In this document: positions 1 to 9,385 of the stretch, piece by piece
Numbering within the stretch: the stretch's first letter is position 1
How the letters are laid out: every line of letters begins with the position of its first letter
NCBI RefSeq assembly: GCF_947172395.1
Contig: NC_069088.1
Span: 761,501-825,500, forward strand
DNA: 64,000 nucleotides
Direction of reading: 5' to 3'
Source: Bicyclus anynana
Lineage: Eukaryota > Arthropoda > Insecta > Lepidoptera > Nymphalidae
Made by a program: the position numbers and the translations under genes
Notes under the pieces: model-generated
The model's database searches: none
What the model was told of the DNA's origin: nothing
Seen by the model: the letters and a program-made list of their open reading frames with translations, nothing else

Positions 1-76
1 AACAGTAATTTCACTAATGTTAAATAAAAAAATACAAAAGAACTTTAGAGGATCTAAAAGGATGAACAACTTTTAC

Positions 77-2862
77 CTTCAAATATGTTGCACTAACTAT
101 AAGAAATGATGTTTTGTTGTCAATATCGTCTACGTCTAACACATCGGATATTCGTCTAATTGATGATTTGTCGATCTGAAATCAATAAGAATATTATAAA
201 GCTGAAGAGTTTGTTTGTTTCAACGCGCTAATCTCAGGAACTTCTGGACCATTATGTACCATGCGGGTGAAACCGCGCCGCGTCTGCTAGTATTTTGATA
301 ATTTCCTTGTGTATTGAGTTCCTGCATGTACTTAATATATACTTCACAAATTAACTCTTAGACAACAATGTTTATGAAATGTGGAGTCACTAGTTTATAC
401 TAATATTTCAAAAGATACAGATTGTGGGGGTAATCTCTGGACTTAATAAACCGATTTTGAAAATAAACCCACGTTATTTGTGTCATAGGTTATCGCGGAT
501 TTTTATAGAAACGGGTGAAACCGCGAGGCTTCGCGGCCGGCCAGTACTATAAAAGAAAATTACAGTACAATACTATAGAGGATAATTTATGGAACTCACC
601 CATTGATTCACAAACGAAACCGCCAGTTTCGGATATTTAAACGAAGTTTGGTCCACTGTAACACCAAAGTTTGTGGTGCTATTTAAAAATGGCGCACTAA
701 CGTTAATCCTGTAGTCAAATATCATCTTGTTGTACAGCAGCATGTCCAAGTCTATGGTCGCCAGCATCGCGTCGGCGACACTTGTGTAGCAAGTCTGTAA
801 CTGTATCATGATAACTATTGATTAATTTTCACAGATTAAAGAGTAATAGGCAGATAGAGCGTACGTCACACGACGATGTCGTAGTCGGTCCAAATACAAA
901 ATTCAAAACTAATACATTCTTGAGTTAGTACGACACGACGCGTCGCATCAGAAACTTTCAACATTATTCAAGAAAAATAGCGTCTTATGTTTTCAAATAT
1001 TTTAAAAACTGTTTATTTTTTATTGGTAATTATTGATTATTATTATATTAATTTACGTAATGATCGTTAGTGTTAAATTGAAATACAAATTATGAAAAAA
1101 GTTTGTATATGTGGATGTCAAGGAAACGGTTTTTTATGGGATTTATCGGCTTCACCACGCTTCTTGTAAAGACTCATACTGGACATTTTTTTATTATGTG
1201 AAAAATAACCTTTTTGAAAAATAACATTTCTGTAATTGAGATTTATATGTATACATACTCTTAGGTATATTTACCTGTATTTTAGGTTAGCCCCAGTGCA
1301 ATTGGACCATAGGGAATGGATATGACATTTTCTTATAATAACTTAATTTTAATAAAAAAATTAAATGTTTCTTGCAAATAAATGATTCTGATTCTGAAGA
1401 TGGGGTTTACTAGAATTTTCCGATGGTGCAGACTCTATGTGATAAGACTCGATTTTCCGTACCTACTCGAGGCATTGATGATTCAAGAAAAATATTTAAA
1501 CTTTGATATCTTCTATCTTCTATATATATAAAAATGAATTGCTGTTCGTTAGTCTCGCTAAAACTCGAGAACGGCTGAACGGATTTATCTTATCTTGGAC
1601 TTGAAATAGGGTAGGGGTAGGGTAGGGGTAGGGTAGGGGTAGGGTAGGGGTAGGGGTAGGGTGGGGTAGAGTAGGGGTAGGGTAGGGGTAGGGTAGGGGT
1701 AGGGTAAGGGTAGAGTAGGGGTAGGGTAGGGGTAGGGTAGGGGTAGGGTAGGGTAGGGTAGGGGTAGGGTAGGGTAGGGGTAGGGTAGGGGTAGGGTAGG
1801 GGTAGGGTAGGGTAGGGGTAGGGTAGGGGTAAGGAAGTCTAAGAAAGAAGAAGAATTGCACATAAGTCAAAGCGAAGCTTGACCGGGTCCGCTAGTTTAT
1901 AATATTAGTAAGATGCACAAACAAATACTGTAACATTTGACTTCATCCCCAAAATAGACAGTGTTTCATTTTTAGCAGAACCTTCAGCATGTGCACCCAG
2001 TTTACAAAGAGAAAACCGTACCAGCAGAGTTGATACCACCATACTTTTCTGGGGATTATCCAAAAACGCCTCCTGTAAATAGAAGCATGTTACTCGTATT
2101 ATAATGACCACTTGAAATCAAATAAATTTAGTCAATGTAATTTTTTTAATACAACTAAACCTGCCTACCTAGCCAAGTGGCAGATCGATTCTCTTTCTAC
2201 AATCGCTAACGCTTCGAAACCTGGAAAAATGTATGGGAATGACATTTGCTATCGACAGGTGACGTGATCAAGATCTGTCATTTCCATAATTTTTTCTAGT
2301 TTTCGAAGCATTAGCGTACGTAGAAAGAGAACACGTGCGAATTGGCTAGGGGGGGAAGAAGATGACACTTTGAACGGACGATTTGAGCAATGAGTAGTGG
2401 CTTTGTCTTCTGTACCAAGGCTGTGGGTTCGATCTTATAACTGGAAAATGTCCATGTGTTACATCCATTTGACTCGAAGAGTACACTAAGTCCGTCAGAC
2501 TGGTCTGTGTCATTAATATTTAATGGTGATTGTTACAGTATCAAACATTATCTTCCTAAACCCACCAACACGCTTTAGAGTAGAGTGATGGGTCTAAATT
2601 GCATATCTCCTATACTTTATGAAGAGAGGTCTGTCCCTGTAGTGAGCCATTTAAATAGGTTGATAATTATGTCATATAGAACTTACCAATGCTAACGTTT
2701 TTCTCAAAGAATCATATTTCGTTTCACAATACGAAATGATGTACAAATAAAATAATAGTTTATCTAAAAAAATATATAACTTGTTGCGTAACTCTGACTA
2801 AATATATTCTTAACAACAAATCAACAAATTTAAATTAAAGAGTATTTACACAGTTCAGTCAT
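77..2862 (-). CDS. Secreted serpin, 5' half, five exons (3' end off the left edge)
   Basis: The gene reads leftward. Coding exons are 2862-2850 (ATG, 13 nt), 2763-2687, 2072-1929, 794-600 and 175-77; all have GT/AG borders and the phases agree (1, then 0 throughout). The joined product is about 176 residues. It has a hydrophobic signal peptide (KLLFYLYIISYC), then serpin landmarks: NPQKSMVVSTLLVRFSL (family NxVxSPxS region), KLGAHAEGSAKNETLSILGM (helix C/D region), an LLYNKMIF strand, and AVSFVNQW followed by IDKSSIRRISDVL and NKTSFLIVSATYLK (family INxWVxxxTxxxIxxL and LVLVNAIYFK). Serpins are about 380-400 residues, so shutter strands, breach and reactive-centre loop lie outside the window and neither inhibitory activity nor target can be judged. 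The exon-3 acceptor may be 794 or 800, both in frame. The 13-nt first exon is the least certain part. Introns contain a MITE, two Helitron-like elements and a dispersed repeat. Confidence 0.82.
182..290 (+). mobile_element. Short Helitron-like element, family A, internally deleted
   Basis: This copy lies in a serpin intron. It begins A|TC and ends CTAG|T, and carries the family words GCTGAAGAGTTTGTTTG near the start and GCGGGTGAAACCGCG near the end. The middle found in full copies (for example 26574-26770) is missing. No coding capacity is expected. Confidence 0.6.
415..545 (+). mobile_element. Helitron-like repeat remnant (family C)
   Basis: The words AATCTCTGGACTTAATAAACC and GGGTGAAACCGCGAGGC match the body and 3' part of the copies near 28245 and 50531. 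The 5' end is missing and the 3' end is degraded. It lies in the serpin intron between 175 and 600. Confidence 0.45.
840..1190 (+). repeat. Dispersed repeat, copy 1 of 2
   Basis: This stretch aligns by eye with 44695-45035 in the same orientation. Shared words include AGTACGACACGA, CGTCGCATCAG, ATTATTCAAGAAAAATGGCGTC-like sequence, TTGGTAATTATTGATTATTA and CACGCT/CTTGTAAA. No terminal repeats or coding capacity were found, so the class is unknown. Confidence 0.6.
1280..1398 (+). mobile_element. LINE 3' tail remnant
   Basis: The stretch ends in CAAATAAATGATTCTGATTCTG, an AATAAATGATT-type tail like those of several lepidopteran non-LTR retrotransposons. Only 3' untranslated sequence is present. 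Confidence 0.4.
1519..1895 (+). mobile_element. Non-autonomous Helitron with an internal G-rich minisatellite
   Basis: It begins TCTATATATATAAAAAT, the same 17 bases that begin the autonomous Helitron at 44342 (minus). It ends with the hairpin GTCAA-A-GC[GAA]GC-TTGAC, then 12 nt finishing in CTAG, followed by T. Between the ends are a second shared word (CTCGAGAACGG) and a G-rich tandem array. It has no protein-coding capacity and lies in a serpin intron. The base before the TC is T, not the usual A. Confidence 0.75.
1607..1833 (+). repeat. G-rich minisatellite, about 11 bp (GGGTAGGGGTA)n
   Basis: About 225 bases consist almost wholly of GGGTA and GGGGTA units, mostly alternating. The plus strand has dozens of GGG/GGGG runs spaced by TA, which meets the usual motif for G-quadruplex formation. 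It is not the TTAGG telomere repeat of insects. The proline/tyrosine/leucine-rich frames on the minus strand are an artefact of the repeat. Confidence 0.95.
2168..2350. mobile_element. Foldback MITE, about 183 bp
   Basis: The left end CCTAGCCAA..TTCTCTTTCTAC..CGCTAACGCTTCGAAA is mirrored, imperfectly, by the right end reading inward from the other strand. The inverted repeats span roughly 50 bases each and the middle is also partly palindromic. It lies in a serpin intron. I could not identify a target-site duplication, so the superfamily is open. Confidence 0.65.
2555..2660 (+). repeat. SINE tail fragment (AGAGTAGAGTGATGGGTCTAA type)
   Basis: The words CCACCAACACG, TGATGGGTCTAA and AGAGAGGTCTGTCCCTGTAGTG recur, diverged, at 17620-17705, 12034-12125 (reverse) and 47940-48000. 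It is only a tail, without a tRNA-like head. Confidence 0.45.
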
Positions 2863-2939
2863 AATTTGTAAATAAAAATAATTTAAATTGCACAATTTTT
2901 TGCTATATTTCAACAATTTTAGAAGTTAACTGTACCAAA
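2863..2939. promoter_or_regulatory. Possible bidirectional promoter / shared 5' region
   Basis: These 77 bases separate the predicted ATG of the minus-strand serpin (2862) from the predicted ATG of the plus-strand gene (2940). The sequence is AT-rich, with no clear TATA box at a proper distance for either side. The two 5' UTRs must therefore overlap, or one of the first exons is wrong or preceded by an upstream non-coding exon. Confidence 0.35.
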
Positions 2940-4495
2940 ATGACTCGAAAATTTATTAAAACTATTCCAATCGTTGAAAAAGAAGCTATTATGTCTCAGA
3001 TAGACATACAGAATACATACGACAAACATATAAAACCCCTATATTTACCTCAGGGGAATTATAACGAAAAATTAACGGTATGAATCTAGTAATACCTAGT
3101 TGTAGTTTTACAAAATAAGGTTTCAATATTGATATTATTTTGAAATCACATTTTTATTTATATTAGTGTTATAAAATCCTCATAAAAATGTGAAACATTT
3201 TTGCATTGTATACCGTAACGTAAGCCAGACATAAAATTTTATGGCTAAACGATCTGCGCCCCCATCGTTGATTCTCTTAACTGGTGGGTAACGTTTTGTT
3301 CCATTTATAAAAGTAATGCAAGTATGAAGGGTTCTATATTTATTTTTTATAAAAATAGTTAATTAAAAACCCGATTCACATGATGGTAAGTGGAAACGGC
3401 ACGTCTTAGAAAATGTCACCCTGTGTACAACCAGGCGTAAGAGTTTCTCAGATGAGGCCCTCATCTCCTACGCTTATATCTTTAGGTGCCTGTTACAGGC
3501 AACGACACCCTTATAACCGACTAGCTGGCGCCGCGCGGTTTCACCCGCGTGGTTTCCGTTCCTGCAAGAATACAGGGATAATATATAGCCTATAGCCTTC
3601 CTCGCGATAAATGGGCTATCTAACACTGAAAGAATTTTTCAAATCGGACCAGTAGTTCCAGAGATTAGCGCGTTCAATCAAACAAACAAACTCTTCAGCT
3701 TTATTATATTAGTATAGATACACAGTAATGCTGCTTGGCGGTAAAATTAAGCGATGCTGTAATATCTCATAAAATGTATAAAAAGAGTTTTCTCATATTT
3801 TTTCATCATAGGTGATGAATTTGGCCTATAATTTCTTGACGACAGTTATAAGTAACTTCTAAATAGACTTTGTATACCAAACACCTATCTATATCAGTTA
3901 TTTAAAGGATTTAGAGACAAGACAATTTATTCGCCGTCGTCCGGACGATAAGCAAGTCTCGAGCAGAGTCGATAATGTAACCGAAGTGCGGCCCGCTTTG
4001 ACGGCTGAATCAAATAAGTCGTCGGCAGAGAATAGTAATAAAATTGAATCGAGCGCCTGCCCAGATGTAGCTACGGATTTATCGCGCGCAAAAACCGGGG
4101 GCACACTGGGTTATTTTGAGGTAGCGTTTTGTTATCCGTCTTTGAAAATGAATTGATGGTATATCCTAAATACGAGTAGTACAGATATCAGAATAATAAG
4201 ATCTAAATATAGGTCCCCTAAAAAGGTACTCTTTGCAACTTCATTCTTATTTCTGCCGTGAACTTATCGTGGTTGTTAGTGAAAAAATAGATAACTGTAC
4301 ACAGTTGTTGTAACACTGTTGTAACACTTCGGCTTTATGATGACCTCAACACATAAGCGTCAGTAGCACAATTTTCTTAGCGAGTGTGTCCTGCAACGTG
4401 ATGTTTTGGTATAAATTATGGTTTTCTGCTTATGTATGTTTCAGGAGTATTATGTATTGCAATATAATTCTGAAGTACGATTTTTTTATGGTTAA
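2940..4495 (+). CDS. Unrecognised small gene, three exons, about 133 residues
   Basis: The ATG at 2940 has an insect-like context (ACCAAAATG). Exon 1 (2940-3077, 46 codons) ends at ACG|GTATGA. Exon 2 (3908-4120, 71 codons) follows TTTAAAG and ends GAG|GTAGCG. Exon 3 (4445-4495) follows a strong acceptor, TATGTATGTTTCAG, and encodes EYYVLQYNSEVRFFYG then TAA. All three joins are phase 0. The N-terminus (MTRKFIKTIPIVEKEAIMSQ) is basic. The exon-2 part is hydrophilic and rich in Ser, Asn, Asp and Arg, so probably disordered. The last 25 residues are aromatic-rich. I see no signal peptide, membrane segment or known domain. The exon-2 acceptor is weak; a missed exon, or read-through of the 4121 donor to a TGA at 4154-4156, would change the protein. 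The intron at 3078-3907 holds a Helitron-like insertion. Confidence 0.5.
3521..3718 (-). mobile_element. Short Helitron-like element, family A, full length (198 bp)
   Basis: Read on the minus strand it begins A|TCTATACTAATATAATAAAGC, contains GAAGAGTTTGTTTGTTTG and GGTCCGATTTGAAAAATTC, and ends with a hairpin (CGCGGGT[GAA]ACCGCG) and CTAG|T. It lies in the first intron of the plus-strand gene. Confidence 0.7.
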
Positions 4496-5060
4496 CTTGT
4501 ATTTCCATTACTCGTTCAGCTAAGTGAAAATATGTTCTATACGAGTGGCTTCGACAAGCGTGCGATTGTTAATGACAATGACGTGCACTTTATAGATGCA
4601 TAAATGCCCTGCCTACCGTGAGGATTTATTTAATGAAGGATTAATTTTCTACTTTGCACATATAGTGCATAACCACTCCGCTGGTTATTGACCACTCGGT
4701 ATATTTTAGTCCAATCCTATTTGATCTATTAACACTCAAAACTCTACTCGCTGTTTCGGTCCCGGTGCACCTCCACCCTAACGGTCGTCGCGCGCTCGCT
4801 TACACATTCGTCGAGCTGCATCCAATATGTTTCCGAGAATATTGTCTTTAACAGCGCCATTATACCGACGATAGATTGTGTGGAAACCTTCCTTCGCTTC
4901 GCCCCCGCCTCGCCTCTAGGTACATATTGCGCTAAAGAAAATCTTTATCTTCCCGCGCGATGAATATTTTGTGCTTCCAGATAGGTTCGCCGATATTTGA
5001 AATCGTTTCATACGACTCGGCTTTATTACTGTGTATTTTGGGTAATAATGTTTAATTTTA
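4496..5060. other. No gene seen; GC-richer patch at 4750-4930
   Basis: This would hold the 3' UTR of the small gene, but I see no canonical AATAAA signal. The patch at 4750-4930 is richer in G+C and CpG than its surroundings and has no open frame worth calling. It could be regulatory. Confidence 0.3.
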
Positions 5061-5074
5061 TGTGTATTTTAATG

Positions 5075-5360
5075 CCCGACGCAAAAAGAGGGATGTTATA
5101 AGTTTGACGTGTCTGTCTGTTTGTCAGTCTGTCTGTGGCACCTTAACTCCCGGACAGATGAAGCGATTTCAATTTAGTTTCTTTTTATTGGTTGAGCCGT
5201 TTAAAAGTTCTAGAAGTGGAAAATGGGGAAGAATATACTCGAGTGAGGTCTCAAATGAAAGCGCACTGAAAGAGAATATCGATGACTTGATGGAGAGTGT
5301 AAATAATAATTTGATGACTTTCGGGGTATTTTCAAAATTTTCAATTTTATGTTATTAGCC
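5075..5360 (+). repeat. Dispersed repeat with TTTGACGTGTCTGTCTGTTTG start
   Basis: The words GATGTTATAAGTTTGACGTG and TCTGTCTGTTTGTC recur in diverged form at 51306-51370 (GGGGCGTTAAAGTTGAATGTG). The 98-residue frame across it has no recognisable content and is not called as a gene. Confidence 0.4.
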
Positions 5361-5392
5361 CTGTATTTATAAAAGGGGGGTGTTTTATTCTT

Positions 5393-5613
5393 TACAAGTC
5401 AGCCCTGAACTACAATCTCACTTGATTGTAAATGATGATGCAATATAAGATGGAAGCGGACTAACTTGTTAGGAGGAGGATGAAAATCCACACCCCTTTC
5501 CGTTTCAATACGAAGCGCACCGAACGTACGAATCCAAAGCCCAGCCGGAATTCGAACCCAGGATCTCCGTCTTGTAAATCTATCGTGCATACCACTGCAC
5601 CACGGAGGCCGTA
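5393..5613 (-). mobile_element. tRNA-derived SINE, reverse, internally deleted
   Basis: On the minus strand a tRNA-like head with A box (GGCCTCCGTGGTGCAGTGG) and B box (GGGTTCGAATTCC) is followed, after a deletion of the middle, by the tail ATCATCATTTACAATCAAGTG..CAGGGCTGACTTGTAAAG. The same family occurs at 7880, 22088, 36178, 38425, 49655 and 57590. Confidence 0.7.
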
Positions 5614-5855
5614 CTAATACTAAGCTAGGCTACATACGTCAGAGAGCAAGTAAGCTATCGAGCGTTGAGTTCATTCCATGGTTCCATTGTCGCGGAGCCA
5701 TAAAGGCTTTAATCATTAACATGTAATAATGACATAAGGATGGAGGACCTATCAAATAGGCTTATAATAATTATTAAATTAAAGAGGTTCAAAAATAGAA
5801 GAAGGTAGATATTCAGGTGTAGGTTCTTGGTATTCAGTCTTATCTCTGGCTAAGC

Positions 5856-6017
5856 CGTTTATTCAGATATAGCGCCTCGTTTGCCTCACACAATGGCCAG
5901 TTAGGCTCCCCCGGGAAGCAATTTACATGTTAAAGGGCTCGTGCCGCCCTCTGCCGGCGCGGCGCCGAACTACTCCGGAATCAATGATTTAATCATTGCC
6001 TATCGCGCGATTCAATA
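5856..6017. other. GC-rich element, paralogous to 25064-25208
   Basis: The two stretches share ordered words: CACAATGGCCAGTTAGGC (CACAATAGGCAGTTAGGC in the other), GGGAAGCAATTTACAT, CCGCCCTCTGCCGGCGC (GCGCCCTCTGTCGGCGC), a near-palindromic ATCAATGATTTAATCATTGCC, and GATTCAATA. They are non-coding. The 14-mer at 5944-5957 on the minus strand, CCGGCAGAGGGCGG, fits the CTCF consensus at all but one position. They could be an old repeat or duplicated regulatory elements. Confidence 0.5.
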
Positions 6018-6439
6018 AGTATTATACGAATGAATATTGATGATCATTGATTCGAGCTATTATTGCAAATGGCGTGCAATAAAAACAGTTTCGGGGTTAT
6101 TTGGTTTTATTGCTTAATCTGATTATTTGGTCGGGTTATACGCTCTCTGGCGGCGCGTATTTTGATTTTGGTTAATAATGTAAATGTTTCCGAATATTGA
6201 ATATCGTTATTGCGAAGTTTGTTTTAATGTTATGTAAATTGGCGCCACCAAGTTATGGCTTTGATGCACTGCGCAATTCGCCCTACGAAAGGTATAGTGT
6301 TCGCAGCAGAAACATATGGTAAAAGGTATAGAACCTTTGGTGTCTTTTAAGGATTTGGAATTTAGAAAATAAAATTGCGATATCTTCACATACTCGTAGT
6401 ACAAAGTCTCTTCCTGCTACCCGTTTGTTTACATACGCT

Positions 6440-6600
6440 TAGATCATTTACATCATCATCATCAACATCATGATCATCATTAAAAAGTCATAATCCATAT
6501 TCGGCTCTCTGCTGACCACGAGTCTTTTTGAATGAGAGGGTGTAGGCTAATAGTAAACCACGCTGGCTCAATACGGATTGACATAAGTACTTCACCTAAA
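6440..6600 (-). mobile_element. SINE 3' part, reverse (ATCATGATGATG-tailed family)
   Basis: CATCATCATCATCAACATC, then ATATTCGGCTCTCTGCTGACC, ACGAGTC, ATGAGAGGGTGTAGG and CACGCTGGCTCAATACGGATT match the reverse of the SINE at 29065-29395. The tRNA-like head is missing. Confidence 0.6.
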
Positions 6601-6730
6601 CTACGTAAAATATTACGATGCAGAATTCATCAATAGATTCGAGTGATTTAAGACGAAGGTTTATACCGTGGATAGTTCAATATTCTTTAGGCATACAATA
6701 GTAACATATTGTATCTATCCTACAAATCAC

Positions 6731-6942
6731 AATAATATAATAAAGGCGAAAGTTTGTGTGTAAGTGTGAAAGTGTGTAAGTATTATTCCTCTTTTGTGGC
6801 TACTGAAGCGATTTGGCTGAAATTTGGAATGGAAATAGATTTTACTCTGGATTAACACAAAGGGTACTTTTCATCCCGGAAAAATGCATGGTTCCCGTGA
6901 AAAACTACATTCCACGCGGACGAAGTCGCGGGCGTCCGCTAG
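6731..6942 (+). mobile_element. Short Helitron-like element, family B, copy 1
   Basis: The body has GGCGAAAGTTTGTGTG, GAAGCGATTTGGCTGAAATT and ATCCCGGAAAAATGC. The 3' end is CACGCGGAC[GAA]GTCGCG, then 12 nt ending CTAG|T. It is directly abutted by a second copy. Confidence 0.65.
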
Positions 6943-7105
6943 TATTATATACGCGAAAGTTTGTATGGATGTTTGTTACCCTGTAACGCCGCTACTACGG
7001 AAGCGATTTGGCTGAAATTTGGAATGGAAATAATTTTAACCTAGATTAACATATTGGCTACTTTTATCCCGGAAAAATCTCAATCAAAGTCACAGTGTTT
7101 GCTAG
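6943..7105 (+). mobile_element. Short Helitron-like element, family B, tandem second copy
   Basis: ACGCGAAAGTTTGTATGG, GAAGCGATTTGGCTGAAATT and ATCCCGGAAAAATC follow the first copy with no spacer. The 3' hairpin is lost, but the stretch still ends GCTAG|T. Confidence 0.55.
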
Positions 7106-7409
7106 TCATTTATTTTATCCCCGTATTCCCACGAGGCGTCCAGTAGTTAGTAAGTAAAAACGAAATTGCCGAAATTTTCAGCAACATAACGGTAACGAAG
7201 CACTGAATTACAAAGATAAGGCCGTGTAAATCATGAACGCACGTTCGGGAGTAATCTTATCACGGCAGTGCTTGAAAACGTATCGCCTGCAAGCGCTTCC
7301 GGGGAATTATAGCGCAATAAATAATCGATTGACCTATTAACATAATTACTAGAATTGGTACAGGTACTTTGTAGAAACGGGGGTGGCTTTGCAGAACTTC
7401 ATGACTTTA

Positions 7410-7720
7410 CATCACCGTGATACATGGAAAACATATTTTACCAGCAGACCTACTACTAGTTCCTGTTCCCGTAATACCCGGGGATAGTGTAGCTCATCAA
7501 TCTTCTTCTTCGGCCTCGCCTTGTCCCGCTTATACGGAGTCTGCTTTTCCAATCATGTGGCGCCATTTTGTACGCTCATTTACGTCATCGTCTTTCAAGT
7601 CATCTGTCGTCATAGTCATCTGGACTTCGCATTACATGACCGTACCATCTCAGCCTGGGTACTTTTGCTTTTTCAGCTATTTCTGCGACCTTGAAGCTCC
7701 CTCTTGTGTGTAGCTCACCA
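7410..7720 (-). mobile_element. LINE coding remnant, C-terminal part
   Basis: Read on the minus strand, 7595-7690 translates to AEIAEKAKVPRLRWYGHVMR, a typical C-terminal segment of endonuclease/reverse-transcriptase LINE proteins. Flanking sequence is too degraded to extend the frame. Confidence 0.6.
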
Positions 7721-7879
7721 ATGGTAAAATGTTTTTTTAAATGGGTTCAGTAGTTCCGGAGCCTGCATCTTTTTCTCCGCGCCCTGTAACCTAGACATTG
7801 GTGATACGCCTCTTGTGACTGGAACCTTATCGTTCAGATACTAATAGAGTAATACAAACAGAGCAAATAAATAAATAAG

Positions 7880-8205
7880 TTTGACGACCTCTCTGGCACA
7901 GTACCTCGGTAGTGCTCTATTTCTCTACAGAGAGGTCCCGAGTTCGATTCCCAACTCGGGTCAGTTTAGGATTATATATTTGCTAAATTAGCTCAGGTCT
8001 TCTCTCGTGGTATGCTTCGACCGTGGTTAGTTACCACTCAACGGGCAAAGACGTACCGCCAAGCGTATTAGCGTTTCGGTACGATGCCTCGTAGAAACAG
8101 TCAGAGGTACAAGTATAACTTGCCCCGCTGCCAAGTATGCTACCACCTTAGACTGCATCGTCACTAAACATCAGGTGAGATCACAATCAAGGGCTAACTT
8201 TAAAC
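7880..8205 (+). mobile_element. tRNA-derived SINE, near full length
   Basis: The head has an A box (CTCTCTGGCACAGTACCTCGG) and a B box (GAGTTCGATTCCC). The body has TGGTATGCTTCGACCGTGG and GGCAAAGACGTACCGCCAAG. The tail is GACTGCATCGTCAC..CATCAGGTGAGATCAC..AAGGGCTAACTTT, which matches the 3' end of the CR1-like LINE at 9592-10682. Confidence 0.8.
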
Positions 8206-8617
8206 TGCATAGTTATTAAAACGTATTTTCAGAATAATAGCGCTATTAGTAAACAACAGTTTTCGTAACGTAATGATCAAGGGGTCATCTATACTACAGC
8301 CTTTCTTGATGAGTACTGTTTACCAACAAAGAAATTAGAAATGAAGGTAGAAAACGCATGTCACTTCATAATTTATTTATTTTAAATGTTGTATGGTTTG
8401 TTTATAAAATGTTATGTAAAATAATTATATCTAGCTGCTCTAAGCTTATTAATCAAATTTATTTTCATTCATTTAAGACCAAGTTTATAATTATTATTAG
8501 GTGTGAAATGACTAGTAATTTATACCCTGATTTTTAATTTGTTTGTTGGTAATCACTATCACCAAGAAAGGCTGTATATAGGTTAAAAGTGCTCATTAAA
8601 AAACGTACATATATAGA

Positions 8618-8905
8618 TTTGACGGCCGAGTGGCACAGTGGGTAGTGACCCTGCTTTCTGCATCCACGGTCGTGGGTTCGATTCCCACAAATGGAAAATA
8701 TTTGTGTGATGAGCATGGGTGTTTTCCAGTGTCTGTGTGTATTTATACATTATATAAGTATTTATATGTAGTATATAAATGTATATGAATATTATAATAT
8801 CAACTATCTTAGTACCCATAACACAAGCTACTCTGTATGCTTACTTTGGGGCTAGATAGAGATGTGTATTGTTTAAGTATATTTATTTATTAAAAAAAAA
8901 AAAAG
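8618..8905 (+). mobile_element. tRNA-derived SINE, second family, with poly-A
   Basis: A head with GGCCGAGTGGCACAGTGGG and B box GGGTTCGATTCCCAC is followed by GGAAAATATTTGTGTGATG, TTTCCAGTGTCTGTGTG, a TA-rich middle, GTACCCATAACACAAGC and GCTTACTTTGGGGCTAGAT, ending in an A run near 8892-8905. I recognise the layout as a widespread lepidopteran SINE. Confidence 0.8.
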
Positions 8906-9285
8906 ATATGCATATAAATAATAATATGTAAAAAGTTCACCTTATACACAATCGGTCCCAGAGCTACGTGTTTCACGCGTCCAGCCATTGCCCTTCAATT
9001 TGTTATGTAAATGCACCTTTTGTCCGCGCGACCACTCTATAAATTTACTGAAATGGCGGGAATTCACAGCCAATTTCATGCTGTAACTTCAGCTTGGTTT
9101 GTACACTTGATGTACTCTTGTTAATCTTTATAGTTACTTAATTACTGGCTGTGGCTGTGACTTTGTCCGTGTGGTTTTTTTTATCTAATCACAATGAACA
9201 CTAAAAAAGGTACTTGCCTGATTGTACATAATAGAATAAAAGGTGCAGTGACTACCCTAGATGAATTAACGATATTAAACGTATT

Positions 9286-9345
9286 GCAGGGAGCTGCTGG
9301 TTGCAGGCGGTTCAGGACCACTTGGCTTGGAAGTCCTTGAAGTTT
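9286..9345 (+). mobile_element. RTE-like LINE C-terminal scrap
   Basis: The plus strand reads GSCWLQAVQDHLAWKSLKF, resembling the RTE-type C-terminal motif AGSRWxQAAQDRxxWRSL. It is too short to say more. Confidence 0.4.
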
Positions 9346-9385
9346 GAAAGTACGAGTAGGTACAAAAGACTCTATCCAGCAGAGA

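Noticed and set aside
1607..1833. Interstitial telomere repeat
   Set aside because: Lepidopteran telomeres are TTAGG; this is GGGTA/GGGGTA and lies inside a Helitron-like element.
1520..1870. Minus-strand frames rich in Pro, Tyr, Thr and Leu (116 and 92 residues)
   Set aside because: They are the translation of the (GGGTAGGGGTA)n array in two frames and carry no other content.
3898..4104. Minus-strand frame of 68 residues
   Set aside because: It is the opposite strand of exon 2 of the plus-strand gene. The plus strand has a matching start exon and an end exon in phase; the minus frame has no such support.
5062..5358. Plus-strand frame of 98 residues
   Set aside because: It overlaps a dispersed repeat (GTCTGTCTGTTTG words) and has no protein similarity that I can recognise.
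7880..8000. Possible tRNA gene from clear A and B boxes (also at 8618, 22088, 29065)
   Set aside because: Cloverleaf stems do not close and each is followed by a SINE body and tail.
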